Assembly: GCA_963837105.1 (NCBI GenBank)
Contig: CAWIMG010000021.1
Location: forward strand, 49,610 to 113,609
From: UBA9676 sp963837105
Lineage (GTDB): Bacteria; Actinomycetota; Actinomycetes; Streptosporangiales; Streptosporangiaceae
Direction of reading: 5' to 3'
Length of the DNA stretch: 64,000 bases
Part shown: positions 53,140-61,361 of the stretch, piece by piece
Position numbering within the stretch: the stretch's first letter is position 1
Layout: the number at the start of each line of letters is the position of its first letter
The notes under the pieces: model-generated
Database searches by the model: none
The model's input: the letters and a program-made list of their open reading frames with translations, nothing else
Told to the model about the DNA's origin: nothing
Program-made: the position numbers and the translations under genes

Positions 53140-54782
53140 AATCGCAGGCTATCCCCGCGGCCCGGGCCGGCGGCCGGCGCCGGACCGGCGGCGCCCGGCG
53201 CCAGACCCGCCCCATCCGGCAGGCTAGCGGCACCCGGCGGGAGGCTGGCGGCGCCGGGCGGCGGGCAGGTGGCGGCCAGCGCCGGCCGCAGCCGGGCAGC
53301 CGCCGCCTGCTCGAACGCGTAGGCCAGCGCGATCAGCCGCGGCTCGCTCCAGGCGGGGCCGATGAACGTCAGCCCGACCGGCAGCCCGGACACACCGCCG
53401 GCCGGGACGCTGATAGCGGGGTATCCCGCCACCGCCGCCGGGCCGGAGGTGTGGAAGACGTCGTGATCGCCCAGGTGGTAGTCGGTCAGCCAGGCCGGGC
53501 TCGCGGTCAAGGTGACGATGGCGTCCAGCCGGTGCTCGCGCAGCGGCCCGTCCAGCGCCACCCGGGCCAGCCGGGACGCCTCGGCCCGGGCGGCCCGGTA
53601 GCCGGGCTCGGCCAGGTCACCGCCGGTAGCCTCGGCCCGCTCGAACACCTCCTGCCCGAACCGGGCCAGCACGCGGCCGGCCTGCTGGGTGTTGTAGGCG
53701 ATCAGCTCGGCCAGCGTGGCCGGGTGGTCGCCGGGCAGCGCCGTTAGGTAGGCGTTGAGGTCGTGCCGGAACTCGGTCAGCAGCGCGCTGAACTCAGGTT
53801 CGGAGATACCCGCCGCCCCGGGCAGCTCGACCGGGTCGGTCAGGCTGGCGCCGCGTTCCGCCAGCACCGCGAGTGCCGCATCGGCCAGGGCGGCGGTGGC
53901 CGGGCCCGCCGCCGCGAACCCGTCCCGCCAGACGCCGATCCGGGCCCCTGCCAGCGCGCCGGCGTCGAGGAAGCCGGTGTAGCCGCCGGGCTGCCCGGCC
54001 GCTGCCGCGGTCGCCGGGTCGGCCGGATCCGGTCCGGCCAGCACGGACAGCAGGGCAGCGGCGTCGGCGACGGTGCGCGTCATCGGGCCCGCGGTGTCCT
54101 GCGACAGCGCGACCGGCACGATCCCGCTCCGGCTGACCAGCCCGAGCGTGGGCTTGAGGCCGACGATCCCGCAGGCGCTGGCCGGGCAGACGATGCTGCC
54201 GTCGGTCTCGGTGCCGACCGCGACCGGCACCAGGCTGGCCGCGACCGCGACGCCCGAGCCGGAACTGGAGCCGGAGGGGTTGCGGTCCAGCGCGTGCGGG
54301 TTGGCCGCCTGCCCGCCCAGCGTGCTCCAGCCGCTGGTGGGGTGGGAGGAGCGGAAGTTGGCCCACTCCGACAGGTTCGCCTTGCCGACGATCACCGCTC
54401 CCGCCCGGCGCAGCCTGCCAACGCAGAAGGCGTCGCCGGATTCGGCGCCGGCCAGTGCGGGCGAGCCGGCGGTGGCGGGCAGGCCGCGGGCCGCGATGTT
54501 GTCCTTGACCAGCACCGGGATGCCCGCCAGCGGCCCGGGCGCGGCACCGCTGGCACGCGCGGTGTCAGCGGCCCGCGCCTGCGCCAGCGCGTCCGCGCTG
54601 ACGCTGATCACCGAGTGCAGCAGCGGATCCAGCCGGTCGATCCGGGACAGGCAGAACTCGGTCAGCGCCCGGGCGGTGATCTGCCCGGCGGCCAGGGCCC
54701 CGGCCAGCGACGCGATGGTGGCGCTGTCGGCGTCGATCCCGGTGCCGGGGATCGTTTCGGTCACGGCCATGGGTTCGGGCAT
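52734..54782 (-). CDS. Amidase signature family protein (C-terminal end uncertain)
   Basis: The amidase core has Lys93 in LVKDNIAARG, cis-Ser region NPSGSSSGSGVAVAAS (about 169-184) and the nucleophile in TDGSIVCPASACGIVGLKPT (Ser196), the Ser-Ser-Lys triad of the family. The core ends near residue 505 (LAYAFEQAAAARLRPAL, about 53270), but no in-frame stop follows until 52734, giving 682 residues and a 406-nt overlap with mshC in a different frame. The tail is Pro/Ala/Arg-rich and does not look like protein. A TAG in another frame at 53224-53226 suggests the true end is there after an indel. The start ATG at 54782 could also be the internal Met5. Confidence 0.8.
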   Translation of the reverse strand: MPEPMAVTETIPGTGIDADSATIASLAGALAAGQITARALTEFCLSRIDRLDPLLHSVISVSADALAQARAADTARASGAAPGPLAGIPVLVKDNIAARGLPATAGSPALAGAESGDAFCVGRLRRAGAVIVGKANLSEWANFRSSHPTSGWSTLGGQAANPHALDRNPSGSSSGSGVAVAASLVPVAVGTETDGSIVCPASACGIVGLKPTLGLVSRSGIVPVALSQDTAGPMTRTVADAAALLSVLAGPDPADPATAAAAGQPGGYTGFLDAGALAGARIGVWRDGFAAAGPATAALADAALAVLAERGASLTDPVELPGAAGISEPEFSALLTEFRHDLNAYLTALPGDHPATLAELIAYNTQQAGRVLARFGQEVFERAEATGGDLAEPGYRAARAEASRLARVALDGPLREHRLDAIVTLTASPAWLTDYHLGDHDVFHTSGPAAVAGYPAISVPAGGVSGLPVGLTFIGPAWSEPRLIALAYAFEQAAAARLRPALAATCPPPGAASLPPGAASLPDGAGLAPGAAGPAPAAGPGRGDSLRLWIPGPPPAFPPCPDRARSPASTTPRPASCGRPRAVPPRPSTRAGSRPTTPRTSGTRPPSCPGICSSVPGGTPGTACTTCRTSPTWTTRCWSGRTGTARTGGSWPTGRSPGTGRTWPRCGCCHRMPWSARSRRCR

Positions 54783-54798
54783 GGGGGCAGGATACGGG

Positions 54799-55578
54799 TC
54801 AGGGCAGCCAGGCCACCCGGCCGTGCAGGGCCAGGTAGCCGAGGAAGGCCGCGGTGTCGATCAGCCCGTGCGCGATGATCATCGGCGTCACCCGCCGCCA
54901 GCGGCGGAACAAGATGCCGAACACGACCCCCATGGCCGCGTTGCCGAGGAACCCGCCGAACCCCTGGTACAGGTGGTAGGAGCCACGCAGCAGGGCGCTG
55001 ACCGCGATCGCCCGGGCCGGCCGCCAGCCGAGCTGCTCCAGCCGCCGCAGCAGGTAGCCGATGACCAGGATCTCCTCCAGTACCCCGTTCTGGAACGCGA
55101 TCAGGATCAGCACCGGGACCCGCCACCAGAGGGGGGGCAGGCTTTCCGGCACCACATTCAGGCTGACCCCCAGCCGGTAAGCGGTCAGGTAGAGGCCGAG
55201 TCCGAGGCCGCCGATGACAGCTGCCAGCGCGGCGCCCCGGGCCAGGTCACGGCCCGGCTGGCTGGTGTCCAGGCCCATCACCGACAGCGGCTCGCCGGCC
55301 CGGGCCATCAGGTAGAAGACCAGCGCCACCGGGGCCAGCGCGAGCGTGATGCCGGCCAGCTGGTACGACAAGTCGAGCAGCGGGCGGCCCGGCGCCGCCG
55401 ACCCGACCAGCACCGCGGCCTGGTGGCCCAGCGCCTTATGCGCGGTGAGTGACCCGACCAGGCTGATGATCGCGGTCAGCGCGCTGCCGCCCAGCGACAC
55501 GGCGAAGACGATGATGATCTCCCAGCCCAGCAGCCGCCTGGTGAGTGGCGGCAGCGCCGCGTCCTGGCCCGGAATCAC
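54799..55578 (-). CDS. CPBP family intramembrane metalloprotease
   Basis: The 259-residue protein starts at a GTG and has about eight membrane helices. The CPBP (Rce1-like) motifs are present: EEILVIGYLLRRLEQLG (Glu pair and Arg, about 165-181), RGSYHLYQGFGGFLGN (His, about 202) and TPMIIAHGLIDTAAFLG (His, about 238). Family members cleave or modify membrane-anchored substrates and, in Gram-positive bacteria, often protect against bacteriocins. It lies 16 nt upstream of the amidase gene on the same strand, so the two may be cotranscribed. Confidence 0.9.
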   Translation of the reverse strand: MIPGQDAALPPLTRRLLGWEIIIVFAVSLGGSALTAIISLVGSLTAHKALGHQAAVLVGSAAPGRPLLDLSYQLAGITLALAPVALVFYLMARAGEPLSVMGLDTSQPGRDLARGAALAAVIGGLGLGLYLTAYRLGVSLNVVPESLPPLWWRVPVLILIAFQNGVLEEILVIGYLLRRLEQLGWRPARAIAVSALLRGSYHLYQGFGGFLGNAAMGVVFGILFRRWRRVTPMIIAHGLIDTAAFLGYLALHGRVAWLP

Positions 55579-55656
55579 GAGTGGACTCTAGCCGGACCGC
55601 CGTCGTGCCCGGGCCGGCCCGGACACCTCATGCGCAACGGCGGTGCCCGGCCGGCC

Positions 55657-56496
55657 TCAGGCACCCGCCGCGGAGACGATGGCGTCGGTCACGAAGCCCA
55701 GGACCAGGCCGAGCAGGATGCCCCAGGCGACCAGTTCCTTCAGCCTGGTGGCCCGGGCGACGGCGAGCAGCTCGATGACCACGTAGAGGATGGAGCCGGC
55801 GGCCAGGGCCAGGAACGCGATGGTGAGCAGGGGCGCGGTCACCTGCATGCCGATCAGCGTGCCCAGGAAGGTCGGGCCGCCGCCGATCAGGCCCAGCAGC
55901 GCCAGCCGGGACCAGGACGGCCGGTTGCCGCTGGCCGCCAGCGGGGCGACGATGCCGAATCCCTCCGTCGCGTTGTGCGCGCCGAACCCGATCACCAGCA
56001 GCAGCGCCAGGCTGATCCGGCCCGCCGCGGCGGAGGCCCCGATGGCCATGCCCTCGCCGAAGTTGTGCATGCCGATGCCGATCGCGATCAGCAGGGACAG
56101 TGCGGCCGCCCGGGCCGCGGCGGCCTCCGGGCCGGATGGGATGACCGCCGGCCTGGCCGTCGCCGCACCCGGGCCCTCCGGCAGCAGCCGGGCGGCGCGC
56201 CGCTTCAGCCAGCGGTCGACGTGCACCAGGCCGATCAGTCCGGCGCCCAGGCAGGCCAGCATCACCGTGGCGCTGGTGGCGGCGGTGGCGTAGTGGTGCC
56301 GGGCCAGCGCCGCATCGGTGGGTGCCCAGGCGTTGGTCAGCACATCCCACAGCAGGAAGATCAGGATGCCGATGGCCAGCGCGTTGAGGAATGCCTTCGT
56401 CCTGGGCATGGCCGCCCGGGCCCGGCCCAGCGGCAGGCCGATAAAGATGGTGAGACCGGCGATGGCCCCCAGCAGGGCGATCTGGCTCGCCGACAC
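55657..56496 (-). CDS. ZIP family metal ion transporter
   Basis: The 279-residue transporter begins at the GTG at 56496, with AGGAGAGG just upstream. It has about eight helices and the ZIP binuclear centre: GIGMHNFGEGMAIG (helix IV, about residue 158) and GFGAHNATEGFGI (helix V, about 188). The cytoplasmic loop between helices III and IV is Ala/Arg/Pro-rich. It probably imports zinc, iron or manganese. A DtxR-type operator-like palindrome 86 nt upstream suggests metal repression. Confidence 0.9.
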   Translation of the reverse strand: MSASQIALLGAIAGLTIFIGLPLGRARAAMPRTKAFLNALAIGILIFLLWDVLTNAWAPTDAALARHHYATAATSATVMLACLGAGLIGLVHVDRWLKRRAARLLPEGPGAATARPAVIPSGPEAAAARAAALSLLIAIGIGMHNFGEGMAIGASAAAGRISLALLLVIGFGAHNATEGFGIVAPLAASGNRPSWSRLALLGLIGGGPTFLGTLIGMQVTAPLLTIAFLALAAGSILYVVIELLAVARATRLKELVAWGILLGLVLGFVTDAIVSAAGA

Positions 56497-56581
56497 GGTA
56501 GTCCTCTCCTGAGTGCCAGCGGCCCCTGCTGCCACCGGCAGCCGCGGCCGGGCGCCGCACGCCGGGCCAGGATAGCCCAAC

Positions 56582-56595
56582 TTAGGTTTACCTAA
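56582..56595 (-). promoter_or_regulatory. DtxR/MntR-like operator over the zip promoter
   Basis: TTAGGT-TT-ACCTAA is a 6-2-6 palindrome, shorter than but with the same half-sites as DtxR/IdeR boxes. On the minus strand a possible promoter overlaps it: TTGTTA, 18 nt, TATCCT. This fits repression of the ZIP gene by a metal-bound DtxR-family regulator. The regulator gene is not in the window. Confidence 0.6.
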
Positions 56596-56657
56596 CAACG
56601 CCACCCAGGGAAGGGGTCAAGGCGGCCGGGGAGCCCGCCCGGAAAGGGGCCAGGGCG

Positions 56658-56710
56658 CCCGGAGAGGCCGCCGGGGACGGGCGCCCGCCACCCGGAGAGG
56701 CCGCCGGGGA
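56658..56710. repeat. 20-bp direct repeat after the DUF397 gene
   Basis: CCCGGAGAGGCCGCCGGGGA occurs at 56658-56677 and again at 56691-56710, immediately downstream of the DUF397 stop codon. Each copy contains an imperfect CCCGG...CCGGG dyad, so two small hairpins may act as terminator. Confidence 0.55.
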
Positions 56711-56715
56711 AAGGG

Positions 56716-56961
56716 TCAGCCGGCCAGCCCGGTCAGCAGGTCGTCGAATTCGCCCAGCTTGACGCCCTCGATCAGGGCCACGATCTCGGCCCGGGTGTAG
56801 ATGAGGGCAGGGCCATCCGGGTTCCGCGAGTTGCGGACCGCGAACTCATCGGTGCCGAGCCTGGCCAGCTCGACACACGCCCCCTGCGAGTTGCTGGTAC
56901 TGCTCTTCCGCCAGACCGCGCCGGACAGTTCCGCGGCCGGCATGCCGTTGTAGGTGTTCAT
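56716..56961 (-). CDS. DUF397 domain protein
   Basis: The 81-residue protein has the DUF397 pattern: GAVWRKSSTSNSQGACVELA, VRNSRNPDGPALIYTRAE and a C-terminal FDDLL segment. These proteins are encoded next to DUF5753 helix-turn-helix regulators in actinomycetes and may bind or antagonise them (BldB/WhiJ-type systems). The start overlaps the stop of the regulator gene by 4 nt, so the two are coupled. Confidence 0.93.
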   Translation of the reverse strand: MNTYNGMPAAELSGAVWRKSSTSNSQGACVELARLGTDEFAVRNSRNPDGPALIYTRAEIVALIEGVKLGEFDDLLTGLAG

Positions 56962-57833
56962 ATGCCTTCGACTTCCTCAAGCATCTCGCTCAAAATGCCG
57001 ACAGAACGTTCCGGGGACTCGCTCTCGACGCTGAGACGTTCCATGACCTCGGTGTACCGCTCCACGTCGTCACGCTTATCGAGATACAGGGCGCTGGTGA
57101 GCTGTTCGAGGTAGACCACATCGGGCAGGTCCGGCTCGGGGAACCGCATGATGGTGAACGCCCCCGCCTCCGCGGCATGGCCGCCGGACCGGAACGGCAT
57201 CACCTGGAAGGTGATGCTGGGCTCCTGGGCGGCCTCGAGCAGCCGCACCAGCTGCGCGCGCATCACCTGTGTCCCGCCGATCGGGCGCCGCAGCGCCGCC
57301 TCGTCCACGACCGCCCACAGCCGGGGCCCGCCAGGTTTGGTGAGCAGTTCCTGCCGGGCCAGCCGCAGGCCGACCCGGTGCTCGATCTCCGCCGTGGTCG
57401 CGCCCGGCTGCCCGAGCTGGACCACCGCCCGGGCGTAATCGGCCGTCTGCAGCAGGCCCGGCACGAACTGCAGCTCGTATACCCGTAGCAGCGAGGCGGC
57501 TTCTTCCAGCCCGACATAAACACTGAACCAGTCCGGCAGCACGTCCCCGTATTGGTGCCACCAGCCCGGAGAATTGGCCTCCCGGGCCAGTTCGGCCAGC
57601 GCCGCGCTTTCCGTTTCCGCCACGCCGTACAACGCGAGCAGGTCGGCGATGTCACGTTCCTTGAAGCTGACCCGCCCCAATTCCATCCGGCTGATCTTGG
57701 AACCGGAGGCCCGGATGGCGTATCCCGCCTCTTCCCGGGTGATGCCCGCCGCTTCCCGCAGCAGCCGCAACTGGGAGCCAAGGAGAATGCGCAGAACCGT
57801 CGGGCCAGAGCCCGGCTGCGCTGTTATCACCAC
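56958..57833 (-). CDS. XRE-family regulator with DUF5753 domain
   Basis: The 291-residue protein has an N-terminal helix-turn-helix (LLREAAGITREEAGYAIRAS, GSKISRMELGRVSF; about 20-55) and a DUF5753 domain (about 110-285: LLRVYELQFVPGLLQTADYA, VGLRLARQELL, LWAVVDEAALRRPIGG). It belongs to the WhiJ-like group of actinomycete developmental regulators. It is divergent from the ATPase at 58030 and shares an intergenic region with repeated palindromes, probably its own binding sites. Confidence 0.93.
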   Translation of the reverse strand: MVITAQPGSGPTVLRILLGSQLRLLREAAGITREEAGYAIRASGSKISRMELGRVSFKERDIADLLALYGVAETESAALAELAREANSPGWWHQYGDVLPDWFSVYVGLEEAASLLRVYELQFVPGLLQTADYARAVVQLGQPGATTAEIEHRVGLRLARQELLTKPGGPRLWAVVDEAALRRPIGGTQVMRAQLVRLLEAAQEPSITFQVMPFRSGGHAAEAGAFTIMRFPEPDLPDVVYLEQLTSALYLDKRDDVERYTEVMERLSVESESPERSVGILSEMLEEVEGI

Positions 57834-57894
57834 TACCCCCTTGGCTTCCCCGGCCAGGCCCCGGCCGCTGGCCGAGGTGCTGCCTCCCCGTACC

Positions 57895-57949
57895 GCACGT
57901 GCAAGCTAACAATCTCATCTGCACGTGCATCTGGCCTTGCGTTTGCAAG
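57895..57949. promoter_or_regulatory. Repeated palindromes in the regulator/ATPase intergenic region
   Basis: GCACGTGCA occurs twice, at 57895-57903 and 57921-57929, 26 bp apart start to start; the core GCACGTGC is self-complementary. CTTGC-GTTT-GCAAG at 57936-57949 (stem 5, loop 4) follows. The sites lie just upstream of the XRE gene and are good candidates for autoregulation. Confidence 0.55.
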
Positions 57950-58029
57950 ATACTGTTGCGATGATAACGGTTGCGCTGTTGGCGCACGACTGTGCGCCTA
58001 TCAACGTGTGACCTCGAGACGGGAAGCCG

Positions 58030-58587
58030 ATGACCGCACACCGGGCGGCACTGCCAGTGACACCGGGTTTCGGCGGTATGAGCCAGCTGGAAGACCGGCC
58101 GCCCCCGCTGCCGCCCAGCCCCCGCGAGCCTGGCCCCTGGTCAGCCCCCCGGCCGCTGGCCGGTGGGCTGACCGCACCGGATGCACAGGCTGCCACCTGC
58201 CTGCTCGGGCCCCAGCCGGAATCGGTCAAGACCAGCCGCAATTTCACTCGCACCACACTGGCCGACTGGCGTCTGTCCGGCCTCACCGATATGGCCGAGC
58301 TGGTCGTTTCCGAACTGGTCACCAATGCGCTCCGGCACGGCGTCCCGGCCGCCCACAGCGCGGCCGGCGATCATTGCATCCGGCTCCGGCTGCTGGCGCA
58401 GGCGCCATTTGTCATGTGCATGGTCACCGACCCGGGGGCTGGCATTCCGGTGCTGCGCGATTCCGGCCCGACCGAGGAATGCGGCCGCGGCCTCAACGTG
58501 GTGGAATCCTGCTGTGTGCGGTGGGGATGGCAGCATCTCGGCGAGGGCGGCAAGATCGTCTGGGCGCTGCTCCGTCCCGCCCTGTAA
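58030..58587 (+). CDS. ATP-binding protein of the anti-sigma / RsbW-like HATPase family
   Basis: The 185-residue product has an unstructured Pro-rich N-terminus (about 1-60), then a histidine-kinase-type ATPase fold: MAELVVSELVTNALRHGV (N box, Asn about residue 106), VTDPGAGIPVLRD (G1 box) and ECGRGLNVVESCC (G2 box). Such small ATPases accompany the DUF397/XRE pair in actinomycetes and may phosphorylate or sequester partner proteins. The start may be the internal Met at 58078 (MSQLED), since the ribosome binding site at 58030 is modest. Confidence 0.9.
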   Translation: MTAHRAALPVTPGFGGMSQLEDRPPPLPPSPREPGPWSAPRPLAGGLTAPDAQAATCLLGPQPESVKTSRNFTRTTLADWRLSGLTDMAELVVSELVTNALRHGVPAAHSAAGDHCIRLRLLAQAPFVMCMVTDPGAGIPVLRDSGPTEECGRGLNVVESCCVRWGWQHLGEGGKIVWALLRPAL

Positions 58588-58705
58588 AACCCACGTTTAC
58601 CTGGCCAATCTCGGGTACCACCGCTAGGCTCGGTGCGCCGCAGCCACCGGTGGACCAGGATCTGTACCTGCGGCGTCGCTCGCCGGACGTTTGCGAGGAG
58701 CGGAC

Positions 58706-59200
58706 ATGTACCAGCCTTACCCGGCCAGTGACCAGCAGTTGGTCACGGCCGCCGCCGCCCCGCCCGAGCCCCCGCGGCCGGTGCGGATCGCGGTCGTCCT
58801 CATGTACGCCGGGGCTGCGCTCAGTGCCATCAACCTGCTGGTGACCATGGTGATCTTCCACACCATCGAGCGCGCCTTCCTCGATGCCTCGGCCGCGGTC
58901 ACCGCAGCGGACGCACACACCTTCGCGGTCGGCGCGATTGTGCTGGCAGTGGTGGAAACCGGGCTGTGGCTGCTGATGGCGTACGCGAACGGCCTCGGGC
59001 GGGCCTGGGCCCGGATTGTCGCCACCGTCCTGTTCGGCCTGGACACCTTGCTGTTGCTGTATGCCTTCCTCCGTACGTCCATCTCCGCCAGCCAGCTGTT
59101 CGCGGTCGTGGTCTGGCTGGTCGGCCTGACCGCGATCGTGCTGCTGTGGCGGCGGGAATCGGCTGAGTTCTTCGCCACGGCCGCCGCGGGCCAGCCCTAG
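58706..59200 (+). CDS. Four-helix membrane protein
   Basis: The ATG at 58706 follows GAGGAG at 6 nt, giving 164 residues. A short polar N-terminus (MYQPYPASDQQLV) precedes four hydrophobic helices (about 25-48, 65-85, 92-115, 120-142), with a charged C-terminal tail RRESAEFFATAA. No named domain is recognised; similar proteins are common in actinobacteria. It lies 119 nt after the ATPase gene and 24 nt before the next gene on the same strand. Confidence 0.8.
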   Translation: MYQPYPASDQQLVTAAAAPPEPPRPVRIAVVLMYAGAALSAINLLVTMVIFHTIERAFLDASAAVTAADAHTFAVGAIVLAVVETGLWLLMAYANGLGRAWARIVATVLFGLDTLLLLYAFLRTSISASQLFAVVVWLVGLTAIVLLWRRESAEFFATAAAGQP

Positions 59201-59223
59201 CCCGTGCCCGGGCGACGCGCGCA

Positions 59224-60979
59224 GTGAACGCCGAACGGGGCAAGCGCGCACGCCGCTACCGGCCCGAACGCAAGCGCCGGGCGCATACGACCGCCCTGAC
59301 CGTGACGGCCGCGCTGATCGCCGCCACGGTCCTGGTCGTGCTGGGCGCGCGTGCGGTCATCGCCCGCAGCAACTGCGTCCATGACCCGATGACCGTGACC
59401 GTGGCGGTGGCGCCCGAGATCGGGCCGGTCGTGCAGCACCTGGGGGACTACTTCAACAAGCTGCACCGCCAGGCTGACGGGCGGTGCGTGCGGGTCGATG
59501 TCACCAGCGAGCAGCCAGCCGTGGCCGCCGCTGAGCTGGCCGCCGGCCGGGCCAGTCACACCCAGCCGCCGGGCGCGTGGATCCCCGACGCCAGCCTGTG
59601 GGCCGGGTTCGCCCATGGCCCGGCCGCAGCCCGGATCCGGCCGACCGGCATCACGCTGGCCCGGACCACCCTGGTCATCGTCATGCCCCGGTCCGCCGCC
59701 GCGCTCACACCCGCGTTCGGCAGCTCGGTCAGCTGGCGGTTCCTGCTCCCGGCCAGCGCCGGCGGCCCGGCCTCGGCGCTGGGCCTGCACATCGAGTTCC
59801 CCAGCCCGGCCAGCAGTGCGGCCGGGCTGGTGACGCTCGCTGAACTGCAGCGGCTGCTCGGCGCGGGCCCGCCCGGGCAGGCAGGCCTGGCCGGCTTCGC
59901 CCTGAATGTGCAGACCGAGCAGGCCACCCAGCCAGAGCCACTGGCCGGGCTGGCCAGCTGGGCGCCGGAACACGGTGATGGGGCCGTGTCCGCCCCCGTC
60001 ACCGTCACCACCGAGCAGGCCGTCATCCAGTTCGACCGGGCACACCCCGGGCAGCCACTGGCGGTGCGTTACCCCGCCGAGGGCAGCCTGCAGCTCAGCT
60101 ACCCCTATCTGGTCACCGCCACCAGCCCGGCCACGGTCGCCGCCGCGGACCAGTTCGGCGACGTGCTGCGGTCGGCCTATGCGACCTCCTATGTGCGCTA
60201 CGCCGGTTTCCGCACCTCCGCCGGGCAGGCCGGGAACTGGCCCGGCTGGTATGGCCTGGCCAGCACCCAGCCGCGGCTGCTGCCACCGGTCACCGCCAGC
60301 CAGGCCGGCGCGGCGTGGCAGGCGTGGCAGCGGCTCACGCTGGGCTCGCGCGACCTGGTCCTGATCGACATCTCCTCGGCCATGGCCGCACCGGCCAGCC
60401 CGGGCGGCCCGGATTCTGGCTCACCTGCTCGGCCCGGCCGCCGCAACCGGGCTCGGACTGTTCCCGGACAGCACCCAGATGGGCCTGTGGACATTCCCCA
60501 GCCGGGCCGTCACCGGCGGTTCCTACGCCGAACTGGTGCCGGTCGGCCCGCTGGCGGACTGGCTGGGGCAGCGCACCCGGCGGCAGCAGATCGGGCAACT
60601 GGTGACCGCCCAGCGGCCGGTGGCCACGCCCGCCCCGCTGTACCGCAGCATCCTGGCCGCTTACCAGCGGATGCTCGCCAGCTACCAGCCGCACTACCTG
60701 AACGCGGTGCTGGTGCTGACCGCCGGGGTTGATCACAGTGCCGGTGACATCAGCGCGGCCACGCTGGTGCACGACCTCCAGTCGCGGTACGACCCGCGCC
60801 GGCCGGTCAAGATCGTGGTGATCATGCTGGGCCCGGCGGGCGACCTGCACGCGCTGCAGCAGATCGCCGCGACCACCAACGGGCAGGCCACCGCCATCAC
60901 CGGCTACGCCCAGCTCGGGCCGGCCATCTACCGGACCGCCGCCCGTGCCCTCTGCCAGCCCACTGCCTGCGCCGGGTAG
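59224..60979 (+). CDS. Membrane-anchored solute-binding / vWA-like protein (frame broken near 60397-60411)
   Basis: Two frames join to about 584 residues. From the GTG at 59224, a basic N-terminus and one membrane helix (about 24-46) precede an extracellular solute-binding-like domain (VTVAVAPEIGPVVQHLGDYF, WIPDASLWAGFAH, LARTTLVIVMPRS). A von Willebrand A-like domain follows (LVLIDISSAMA, an imperfect DxSxS motif). The rest of that domain is in the next frame (ILAHLLGPAAATGLGLFPDS, MGLWTFPSR, AVLVLTAGVDHS, VKIVVIMLGPA). One surplus base in AGCCCGGGCGGCCCGG accounts for the break. Actinobacterial homologues combine the same two domains. The ligand is unknown. Confidence 0.75.
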
Positions 60980-61048
60980 GCGGAAAAGTTTCCCGGAATC
61001 CCGGTACCGGCGTGTGAACCACTCCCGCGGGCCGCGCGTCTTGTCTAC

Positions 61049-61284
61049 GAGGCCCGGCGAGAGCGGGGCGCCGGGCCTCGTGAGAGCTCCCAGCGGGATC
61101 GCCAGATCCCGGTGGGTGAGGCCCGGCGAGAGCGGGGCGCCGGGCCTCAAACAGTTCCCAGCGAGATCGCCAGATCCCGGTGGGTGAGGCCCGGCGAGAG
61201 CGGGGCGCCGGGCCTCAACAAGCTCCTGTCCTGGTTACGACCGGGGCAGGGATGGGGCCCGGCGAGAGCGGGGCGCCGGGCCCC
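61049..61284. repeat. Array of four near-identical hairpin repeats
   Basis: Four 31-bp units at 61049-61079, 61118-61148, 61186-61216 and 61254-61284 recur every 68-69 bp. Each is an 11-bp perfect stem GAGGCCCGGCG / CGCCGGGCCTC with the 9-nt loop AGAGCGGGG. Unit 4 has G in place of A and C in place of T at paired positions, so pairing is kept. Spacers 1 and 2 are alike (both contain GATCGCCAGATCCCGGTGGG); spacer 3 differs. The array lies between convergent genes, in a 382-bp gap with no credible coding frame. Confidence 0.9.
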
Positions 61285-61297
61285 ATAACCAGGCAAT

Positions 61298-61336
61298 GGA
61301 TAAGCTCCCGGCCGGACAGCCGCCGGGAGCTTATCC
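61298..61336. terminator. 15-bp hairpin between convergent genes
   Basis: Arms 61298-61312 and 61322-61336 (GGATAAGCTCCCGGC and its complement) pair perfectly with a 9-nt loop. It ends 25 nt from the stop codon of the minus-strand phosphotransferase gene and probably terminates that gene and read-through from the plus strand. TTTGGCGGGAAAA follows. Confidence 0.75.
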
Positions 61337-61361
61337 GTTTGGCGGGAAAATCGCCGCTGGC

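Noticed and set aside
61049..61284. CRISPR array (31-bp repeats, 37-38 bp spacers)
   Set aside because: Two of the three spacers are nearly the same as each other, the repeat is a near-complete palindrome with a changed last copy that keeps pairing, and no cas gene is in the window.
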